A stretch of DNA of 10,524 bases, from contig JAAZAW010000322.1 of NCBI GenBank assembly GCA_012514125.1, forward strand, positions 1 to 10,524, written 5' to 3'. This DNA is from Phycisphaerae bacterium (lineage in GTDB: Bacteria; Planctomycetota; Phycisphaerae; JAAYCJ01). Position numbers and translations under genes: made by a program. The notes under the pieces are model-generated. The model was not told the origin of the DNA, made no database searches, and worked only from the letters and a program-made list of their open reading frames with translations. Of the stretch, positions 1 to 5,111 are shown in pieces. How positions within the stretch are numbered: the stretch's first letter is position 1; every line of letters starts with the position of its first letter.

Positions 1-255
1 CTAATTCCATTTACTTCGTGCGCGGGGGCTAATGTCACGATATCCCGATTTCGAAGCTCATACTGCCTGAAATAGTTTATTGACATTAAAGTACCGCGCA
101 TTCAATAAGTCAATTCCGTATTAAACGAGGTATCTGGTAACGGCGATTCTGGGCACAGCCCACTCTGCAAGAGCTAGATAGGAAAAACAAATAATGCAAA
201 GTGCAAAAGTGAAGAGAGGAGAGATTGGTTGCCGCGTTCACGGGAAGAAGGTGCA

Positions 256-365
256 CATCGAACGTTGAACAAAAAAGGAATGTATTTTTCTTTCTCTGCG
301 TTCGATGTTGAATGTTCGATGGTTCCCATTTTTCTTCCAACTTCCAACCTCTAACTTCCAACTTT
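256..365. repeat. Cluster of short inverted and direct repeats
   Basis: The octamer GTTCGATG occurs at 300-307 and 314-321. Its exact reverse complement CATCGAAC lies at 256-263, so an 8-bp stem could close a loop of about 50 bases. The hexamer GTTGAA occurs at 264-269 and 307-312. Immediately to the right, 334-364 holds a degenerate 7-base tandem repeat based on CTTCCAA (CTTCCAA, CTTCCAA, CCTCTAA, CTTCCAA). Such word-like repeats are characteristic of dispersed intergenic elements in some genomes. No terminal repeats, transposase or CRISPR-like regular spacing are present. Confidence 0.55.
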
Positions 366-401
366 GAACAAAGAGAAACTGGAGGAAAGGGCAGGGTTCG
401 T

Positions 402-407
402 TATAAT
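402..407 (+). promoter_or_regulatory. Possible -10 element (TATAAT) upstream of the hydrolase gene
   Basis: A perfect TATAAT lies about 75 bases before the hydrolase start. I see no good -35 hexamer at 16-18 bases upstream. A second -10-like word, TATACT at 440-445, is closer to the gene but also lacks a -35. One of the two is probably used, but the sequence does not say which. Confidence 0.3.
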
Positions 408-482
408 GACAAAATCGAAGTGCTTTGAGGTTTTTTCGTTATACTGATTTCTTTAATAAGCGTTGACGTTGAAAGGAAAATG

Positions 483-1052
483 ATGGATTCTGTAAAAACA
501 TTGGCTGCGAATACCTGTCAGATGCTGATCGTGGATTTTCAGGAAAAATTTACACCGGTGATTCCGAATATCGACGGGCTGTTGAATCGTACCGCTTTTG
601 CCGTTCAGGTGGCGAAGATGCTCCAGATTCCCATTACCCTCAGCGAACAGAATCCCGCCGGGCTGGGCAAAACCGTCGAATCGATCCGTTCGCTCGTGCC
701 GGAAAGTGCGGCGATTTCCAAAATGACGTTCAGCTGCTGGCAGAGCGATGAAATCCGAACGGCCCTGATCGCGCAGGACCGCCCGACGGTTATTCTCGCC
801 GGTATCGAAACGCCGATCTGTATCTTGCAGACCGGACTCGATCTCCTGAACGCGGGGTACAAGGTTTATCTGTTGACAGACGCCGTCGGCGCTCGAAAGG
901 AACTCGATCATCGTTTGGCACTGGATCGGCTTGCCCGGGCGGGCGCGGTGATCGGCACAACCGAGATGGCTGCCTATGAACTCGTCGGCAGGGCCGATAC
1001 GCCGATTTTCAAATCGCTCCTGAAATTGATGAAAGAAACTCCGGCGCGATAA
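483..1052 (+). CDS. Isochorismatase-family cysteine hydrolase
   Basis: This 189-residue cytosolic protein has the length and motifs of the isochorismatase-like (YcaC/nicotinamidase) alpha/beta fold. The family triad is visible: Asp18 in LIVDFQ, Lys80 in AISKMTFSCW and nucleophile Cys113 in GIETPICILQT. The isoleucine-rich GIET-x-x-C-xx-QT box is highly typical. The substrate cannot be read from sequence; members hydrolyse amides, vinyl ethers or related compounds, and most short stand-alone ones are uncharacterised. There are two adjacent ATG codons at 480 and 483. The AAAGGA Shine-Dalgarno at 472-477 leaves 2 bases before the first and 5 before the second, so I chose 483. The gene is alone on its strand and converges on the encapsulin operon. 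Family assignment is secure; the specific function is unknown. Confidence 0.9.
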   Translation: MDSVKTLAANTCQMLIVDFQEKFTPVIPNIDGLLNRTAFAVQVAKMLQIPITLSEQNPAGLGKTVESIRSLVPESAAISKMTFSCWQSDEIRTALIAQDRPTVILAGIETPICILQTGLDLLNAGYKVYLLTDAVGARKELDHRLALDRLARAGAVIGTTEMAAYELVGRADTPIFKSLLKLMKETPAR

Positions 1053-1085
1053 GGGGTATTTGCGCATCCGGCTTATCGTTTTTAA
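1047..1085. terminator. Hairpin between convergent genes
   Basis: CGATAAG at 1047-1053 pairs with CTTATCG at 1072-1078 (7 bp, loop of 18) and is followed on the plus strand by TTTTTT at 1079-1083 and nearby. The left arm overlaps the stop codon of the hydrolase gene. It fits a Rho-independent terminator for the plus-strand gene. On the minus strand it lies downstream of the encapsulin stop, but there it lacks a following T-run, so it is a weaker stop in that direction. Confidence 0.6.
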
Positions 1086-1104
1086 AAAATCAAACCGCCG
1101 TTGT

Positions 1105-1923
1105 TCATCCTTGCAGGATGCACAGGGCAGAGGGTTCTGTAATTCGCAGCGCCAGGCTTTCGGAAATCGCAAACTCCAGGTTCCTGGTGTCCGGGCCGAT
1201 GAAACTTGTAAGGATATCCTGGCCCAGTGCAATCGAGGCGAACTGTTTGCCCGATGCGATCAAAACGCCGCCTGTTTTAATCGCCGAGACTTTTACAATG
1301 CCGTCCGTCACCAGTGTCTGAAGGTGCTGGAGTTCCGTCATCGATGTATTGGTGTAGACCCGAAAGAGCAGATTATACAAAGGGCTTGCCAGTCCCAGCG
1401 TATAAGGCCCGTGAAAACCGGCGTCGTCCAGCAGCGTTACCGCCTGAATCATATCTTCCGCCGCCTTGCCCGGAGAATCCCAGCCCTTGAGTTTGAGGGT
1501 CTGTGTTCCCGGTGTATTGATCAATCCGCTAACGCCAAGCTCCTTGTTGCCGTTGAAAATCAGATCGTCTTCCTTGCCCGCCAGTGTAATCGCCGCCCGC
1601 GCGATCGGTCCGTGGTCCACAGGCTCGGAGGTCTGTTCGAAGGTGGCGATATCGCTTATCGCCAGCGAAAAGGTGGTTACCAGTTCCGTTACGGGCGTCC
1701 CGCTCGAACTTCGCAAACTTACCCCGCCGTTTTTTTCAGCAGGCCGGACCTCGCGCATCGGGCCGTGCAGTGTTTTAAACCCCGCGCCATAAGGTCCTTC
1801 TATGGGCAATAACCGTCGAGCCGCCAATTGACTCTTTGCCGCCCCGACAACAATATCATCGATCATCTCCCACACGCTTTGGCTAAAGGGCGCATCGTCA
1901 CGACTCAAATAATATTCGCTCAT
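1105..1923 (-). CDS. enc: Family 1 encapsulin shell protein
   Basis: This 272-residue protein is the shell subunit of an encapsulin nanocompartment, which has the HK97 phage-capsid fold and self-assembles into an icosahedral cage around cargo. The N-terminal part (DAPFSQSVWEMID, then LLPIEGPYGAGF) matches the N-terminal helix and EGPYG signature of the linocin/encapsulin family. Later landmarks are the E-loop region around 60-85, LAGKEDDLIFNG near 115-126, GPYTLGL near 171-177, and a C-terminal LGQDI...FAISESLALRITEPSALCIL strand region. Length agrees with the usual 265-280. Start chosen at 1923 because GGAGGAGA stands 9 bases upstream; the open frame continues further, but into the 3' end of the cargo gene in another frame. 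The gene is 64 bases downstream of the ferritin-like cargo gene, the classic cargo-shell arrangement. The identification is very firm; shell size (T number) cannot be deduced here. Confidence 0.96.
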   Translation of the reverse strand: MSEYYLSRDDAPFSQSVWEMIDDIVVGAAKSQLAARRLLPIEGPYGAGFKTLHGPMREVRPAEKNGGVSLRSSSGTPVTELVTTFSLAISDIATFEQTSEPVDHGPIARAAITLAGKEDDLIFNGNKELGVSGLINTPGTQTLKLKGWDSPGKAAEDMIQAVTLLDDAGFHGPYTLGLASPLYNLLFRVYTNTSMTELQHLQTLVTDGIVKVSAIKTGGVLIASGKQFASIALGQDILTSFIGPDTRNLEFAISESLALRITEPSALCILQG

Positions 1924-1987
1924 GACTTTTTGTCTCCTCCCAGTTTGATATTTTTTGACATCCTCTCCGGAATGAACATCAACGGCG

Positions 1988-2344
1988 TTACATTTTGAGA
2001 TTGCCCACCGTTTTGACGTCGGCGGACGAGTCCGATTCCACAGGCCCGCCGGATTCCGCCATCTCGTCAACCTCGTCGGCGCCTTTTTTCATCAGCGCAT
2101 CTTCATCGGACAATAGTAAACTCAAGAGTCGTTGAAATTCTCCCGCGTGAACGCGCTCTTCGTCGGCTACGTCCTGCATCACCTTTTTCACCAGCGCATT
2201 ATCCGTTGCATCCGCGATGGCTTCATACAGATGCGTCGCCTCCAGCTCCGCCGCCAGAGATTGACGCACCGCGCGCGTCAATTCCCGAAAGGTCATCTTT
2301 CGTTCCGGTATCACACCGCGAAATGGATCGATGAATTCAACCAT
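1988..2344 (-). CDS. encFtn: Encapsulated ferritin-like protein (encapsulin cargo)
   Basis: This 118-residue protein consists of a two-helix half-ferritin domain, a flexible acidic linker and an encapsulin targeting tail. In EncFtn the ferroxidase site forms between two subunits. The likely ligands are visible by alignment with the Rhodospirillum rubrum protein from memory: Glu33, Glu35, Tyr40, Glu63 and His66 (motifs AAELEATHLY and DEERVHAGEF). One glutamate that precedes them in that protein is Ala32 here. Residues 90-109 are rich in Asp, Glu, Ser and Gly and look disordered. The last residues, TVGNLKM, match the targeting-peptide type that binds the inner shell wall. It should oxidise Fe(II) and pass iron to a mineral stored in the cage. 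Start supported by AAAGGAG about 6 bases upstream. The shell gene follows, and the ferredoxin gene precedes by 30 bases. Confidence 0.93.
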   Translation of the reverse strand: MVEFIDPFRGVIPERKMTFRELTRAVRQSLAAELEATHLYEAIADATDNALVKKVMQDVADEERVHAGEFQRLLSLLLSDEDALMKKGADEVDEMAESGGPVESDSSADVKTVGNLKM

Positions 2345-2374
2345 GAATCGCTCCTTTCCATCAATAGAGATTAT

Positions 2375-2566
2375 TTAAGGTTCGACGCTGATCGCATCGG
2401 TCGGACAATTATCCGCAGCTTCACGGACGCATTCTTCTGATTCAGGCGGGACGACGTCAACCTTCACCTTCGCCAGGTTATCGCTTCCCCATTCATAAAT
2501 GTCGGGACAGGTTTGAATGCACAAGCCGCAACTGATGCATGCTTCCGGGTCTATGATCGTTTTCAT
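2375..2566 (-). CDS. [4Fe-4S] ferredoxin, Thermotoga-type single cluster
   Basis: This 63-residue electron carrier has one [4Fe-4S] cluster with ligands Cys10, Cys13, Cys16 and Cys54 (C-x2-C-x2-C and a distant C-P). Cys20 and Cys46 are placed where Thermotoga and Desulfovibrio monocluster ferredoxins form a disulfide. The ending TDAISVEP is typical of that group. Start chosen at 2566 (MKTIIDPEAC), after a purine-rich GGGGGAAAA; an upstream ATG at 2599 would add eleven residues with no family support. There is no encapsulin targeting tail, so it should be cytosolic and outside the shell. It lies between hydC (141 bases) and the ferritin-like cargo (30 bases). It could serve HydABC as its ferredoxin partner, or move electrons to or from stored iron; the sequence does not decide. 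Confidence 0.92.
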   Translation of the reverse strand: MKTIIDPEACISCGLCIQTCPDIYEWGSDNLAKVKVDVVPPESEECVREAADNCPTDAISVEP

Positions 2567-2638
2567 GGTTTTCCCCCATAAAAAAACTTTCGATAACATA
2601 ACTCAGGTCAGTCTTTTTTTCTGTCGTTATTTTATTCT

Positions 2639-2667
2639 ATTGTAATGATGAAACTCGCCGACGGCAA
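2639..2667 (-). promoter_or_regulatory. Candidate sigma-70 promoter for the ferredoxin-ferritin-encapsulin genes
   Basis: On the minus strand TTGCCG (2667-2662) and TACAAT (2644-2639) are separated by 17 bases, matching the consensus at 4 of 6 and 5 of 6 positions. Transcription would start near 2632, leaving a leader of about 65 bases before the ferredoxin. This would allow the compartment genes to be expressed apart from the hydrogenase. I see no clear terminator after hydC, so read-through is also possible. No recognisable Fur box was seen. Confidence 0.4.
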
Positions 2668-2707
2668 CCCCATTTTTATTTCAGGAGTCAACGAAAACCG
2701 GACCTCG

Positions 2708-3238
2708 TTATTTGCCTTCTCCGCGAGCTTTCTCACGATATTTCTGCAACAGCACCGGAATATGATCAGGCCGAACCTTGCCGTGCACTTCGTCGTCGAT
2801 CATCACCACCGGCGCAAGCCCGCACGTTCCCAGGCATCGGCTCGCCTGCAACGTAAAGATTCCATCTTTCGTCGTTTCGCCCACATCGACACCAAGCTCT
2901 TCCTTGACCCTCTCCAAAACCCCCTGCGCTCCTTTCACATAACACGCCGTCCCCAGACAGACGCTGATCATGAACTGTCCGCGAGGCTTGAGCCGGAAAA
3001 AATGATAAAACGTCGCCACTCCCGAAACCTTCGCCGCCGGCACCTGTAAGAGTTGCGCCACCGCGTCCATCTGCTCTGCGCCGAGATAACCGAAATGGTT
3101 CTGAACCTTGTGCAAAATCGAAATCAGATAGCTCTCCGAATGTTCGTCCCCGCGGCATTGGGCGATATACTCCACAATCGCCTCCGGCAAGGCGGCTTTG
3201 CTTCTCGTTTCAATCAACTTCCAATTATCCGTACTCAT
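2708..3238 (-). CDS. hydC: [FeFe]-hydrogenase subunit HydC (NuoE-like, thioredoxin-like [2Fe-2S])
   Basis: This 176-residue protein belongs to the NuoE/HydC family. The N-terminal helical part (LISILHKVQNHFGYLGAEQM and VSGVATFYHFF) and the C-terminal thioredoxin-like ferredoxin are both present. The [2Fe-2S] ligands are Cys94 and Cys99 (SVCLGTACYVKGA) and Cys135 and Cys139 (RCLGTCGLAPVV), the complete family set. In trimeric hydrogenases this subunit sits against HydB and is part of the electron path. The start at 3238 is separated from the hydA stop by one base (TAA-G-ATG), so the two are almost certainly translationally coupled. A GAGGGAT Shine-Dalgarno lies within the end of hydA. Length is normal. 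It could equally be called NuoE by similarity alone; the HydA and HydB neighbours fix the name. Confidence 0.94.
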   Translation of the reverse strand: MSTDNWKLIETRSKAALPEAIVEYIAQCRGDEHSESYLISILHKVQNHFGYLGAEQMDAVAQLLQVPAAKVSGVATFYHFFRLKPRGQFMISVCLGTACYVKGAQGVLERVKEELGVDVGETTKDGIFTLQASRCLGTCGLAPVVMIDDEVHGKVRPDHIPVLLQKYREKARGEGK

Positions 3239-3239
3239 C

Positions 3240-4997
3240 TTATTTTATCCCTCGCGGTAATCTTGCCTGATAACTCGTGTGCAATAATTCATGGGCCTTC
3301 GAACTGCCCGGCGTGCCCATGAATTCTTCGTACAATTTCAAAATCGCCGGATTCTCATGCGATTTTCGCAATTTCTTCTCGCTGTCGATCGCATAAAGCG
3401 CCTTGGCTCGCAGCTCGAGCAGTTTCGGGTCCAGCACCTTCATATTCACGGGTGGATAAGGCTGGCCTCCGCCTCCGATACATCCGCCCGGACACGCCAT
3501 CAACTCGATGATATGATATTGTTTTTCGTCTCGTTTGACTTTTTCCAGAATCGTCTTGGCGTTTACCAGTCCATTCGCCACCGCTACATTCAAAACCTGA
3601 TCGCCGATGCGAACTTCCGCCTCGCGAAGTCCTCGTACCATCCTCACCTCCGTAAAGTCGAGCTTTTCCGTCGGTTTGCCGGTAAGGGTTTCCGACGCCG
3701 TTCGCAACGTCGCCTCCATCACGCCGCCCGTGGTCCCGAAAATGTCGCCCGCTCCCGTGGAGATCCCCAGCGGGGCGTCAAATTCGCCGTCGGGCAACTG
3801 CTGAAAATCGATTCCGTAACATTTGATCATCCAGATCAGTTCCCGCGTCGTCAGCACCGCGTCGGTATAGGGAATCCCTTCCGCCAGATAATGCTCAGGC
3901 CGACGGGCTTCAAATTTCTTCGCCACGCACGGCATGACCGCAACCACAAAGATATTCTTCGGATCAAGATTCATCTTTCGGGCGTAATACGTCTTGAGCA
4001 ACACCGAAACCATCATCATCGGCGACCGGCACGTCGAAGCGTGAGGAATCAGCTCCGGATAAAATTTCTCCATGAAACTGATCCACCCCGGCGAGCACGA
4101 AGTGAACATCGGCAGCAATCCACCTTGTGTAAAACGATGGATAAATTCATTCGCCTCTTCCACAATCGTCAAATCCGCGCCGAAATCCGTATCGAATACG
4201 CCGTCAAATCCCAGCAGCCGAAGCGCCGTCACCATTTTCCCCGTCGCGGGCGTTCCCGGCGGCATCCCAAACCCTTCGCCGATGGCTGCCCGAATCGACG
4301 GCGCCGTTTGAACCACTACATGCAAATCGGGATTGTTCAAGGCGTTCCAGACTTCATCCGTGCCGCTCTTTTCCAGAAACGCCGCCGTCGGGCACACATT
4401 AATACACTGCCCGCACTGAATGCACACCGAGTCGTCCATGTTCGCGAAATGAGCCGGGGTGACCACGGTGGTAAATCCACGTCCCTGACGCCCAAGGTTC
4501 GTCACGCCCTGCACTTCCTCGCATACTCTCACGCATCGACCGCACAGCACGCACTTTTCCGAATTCCGCACCACCGATCGGCTCGAATCTTCGATCGCAA
4601 ATCGTTTGCGCTCACCGCGGAAGAGGCGTTCCCTGACCCCCAGCGAATAGCACAGATTCTGCAACTCGCATCGCCCGTCGCGTTCGCACGTCTGGCAGTC
4701 CATCGGATGATTTTCTATCAGCAGTTCGACAATATCGCGCCGCGCCTGGCGAATCTCCGGACTGTTGGTCTGAACGATCATCCCTTCCCACACCTGCACC
4801 GAGCATGCCGTCATGTAATAACCCATGTCCTTGACGTCCACGATGCACACCCGACACGAACCCGCCAGACTCAAATCCGGATGATAGCACAGCTGTGGAA
4901 TATGAATTCCCAGCGTCTGCGCAGCTTCCATAATCGTCGTCCCTTCAGGCACGGTCACCTGTTTATCGTCGATGGTCAACATAATCATCTTTTCCAT
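3240..4997 (-). CDS. hydA: [FeFe]-hydrogenase catalytic subunit HydA (trimeric, group A3 type)
   Basis: This 585-residue protein carries the H-cluster. Order of domains: plant-type [2Fe-2S] ferredoxin (Cys37, Cys48, Cys51, Cys65); His-ligated [4Fe-4S] (His97, Cys101, Cys104, Cys110); two [4Fe-4S] clusters (Cys149/152/155/159 and Cys192/195/198/202); the H-cluster domain with L1 TSCSPGW (299-305), L2 MPCVAKKFE (355-363) and L3 MACPGGCIGGGGQP (500-513); and the small C-terminal domain (SHENP...KAHELLHTSY). It catalyses reversible proton reduction to H2. L1 is unusual: the usual motif is TSCCPxW. No extra C-terminal cluster as in the longer Thermotoga enzyme is seen. The start at 4997 follows GAGGAAG with a spacer of about 10; the frame is open further upstream, but that translation is not family-like. 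No maturation genes (hydE, hydF, hydG) are in the window. Confidence 0.96.
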   Translation of the reverse strand: MEKMIMLTIDDKQVTVPEGTTIMEAAQTLGIHIPQLCYHPDLSLAGSCRVCIVDVKDMGYYMTACSVQVWEGMIVQTNSPEIRQARRDIVELLIENHPMDCQTCERDGRCELQNLCYSLGVRERLFRGERKRFAIEDSSRSVVRNSEKCVLCGRCVRVCEEVQGVTNLGRQGRGFTTVVTPAHFANMDDSVCIQCGQCINVCPTAAFLEKSGTDEVWNALNNPDLHVVVQTAPSIRAAIGEGFGMPPGTPATGKMVTALRLLGFDGVFDTDFGADLTIVEEANEFIHRFTQGGLLPMFTSCSPGWISFMEKFYPELIPHASTCRSPMMMVSVLLKTYYARKMNLDPKNIFVVAVMPCVAKKFEARRPEHYLAEGIPYTDAVLTTRELIWMIKCYGIDFQQLPDGEFDAPLGISTGAGDIFGTTGGVMEATLRTASETLTGKPTEKLDFTEVRMVRGLREAEVRIGDQVLNVAVANGLVNAKTILEKVKRDEKQYHIIELMACPGGCIGGGGQPYPPVNMKVLDPKLLELRAKALYAIDSEKKLRKSHENPAILKLYEEFMGTPGSSKAHELLHTSYQARLPRGIK

Positions 4998-5082
4998 GAT
5001 CTTATCGCTTCCTCTTGTAAGGTGGCTTTGTGAATCACCATTTTCTTTTTTGCAGGATGGACCTTGCCCACCCTCTTCTATT

Positions 5083-5110
5083 CCCACAGCCCGCAGCCCG
5101 CAGCCTGTAG
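5083..5110. repeat. Heptamer tandem repeat in the hydB-hydA spacer
   Basis: Four consecutive 7-base units, CCCACAG, CCCGCAG, CCCGCAG and CCTGTAG, end just after the hydB stop codon (hydB reads on the opposite strand). They lie in the 114-base untranslated gap between hydB and hydA. Two units are identical and the others differ by one or two bases. On the transcript they read as G-rich CTGCGGG-type units. The function is unknown; expansion by slippage is a simple explanation. Confidence 0.7.
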
Positions 5111-5111
5111 C

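Larger units (their letters stand above)
1..479. other. Intergenic region without a supportable gene
   Basis: I see no convincing coding region, tRNA or rRNA here. The short open frames lack ribosome binding sites and have low-complexity, cysteine- and serine-rich translations unlike real proteins. The right half (about 250-370) is rich in short direct and inverted repeats, listed separately. The last 80 bases probably carry the promoter and Shine-Dalgarno sequence of the gene that follows. The left end is cut by the window, so the tail of an upstream transcript could lie here unseen. Confidence 0.6.

Noticed and set aside
80..108. Promoter beginning with a perfect TTGACA at 80-85
   Set aside because: No acceptable -10 at 16-18 bases and no gene directly downstream.
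110..361. Minus-strand open frame of 83 codons in the left intergenic region
   Set aside because: No Shine-Dalgarno, low-complexity translation, and it runs across the repeat cluster.
256..365. CRISPR array
   Set aside because: Repeats are only 7-8 bases, irregularly spaced, and there are no cas genes.
1060..1812. Plus-strand open frame of 250 codons opposite encapsulin
   Set aside because: Antisense shadow of the encapsulin gene, without a ribosome binding site or family features.
1924..2070. N-terminal extension of the encapsulin frame overlapping the cargo gene
   Set aside because: The extended translation has no family similarity and lies in another frame of the ferritin-like gene; a strong GGAGGAGA site and the normal family start are at 1923.
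3291..5033. Long plus-strand open frame of 580 codons opposite hydA
   Set aside because: It is very rich in Arg and His with no recognisable domain, as expected for the antisense frame of a real gene with strong codon bias; the minus strand encodes a complete hydrogenase.
4998..5087. N-terminal extension of HydA
   Set aside because: The extra residues run through the heptamer-repeat spacer and do not resemble HydA; the ferredoxin domain begins right after the ATG at 4997.
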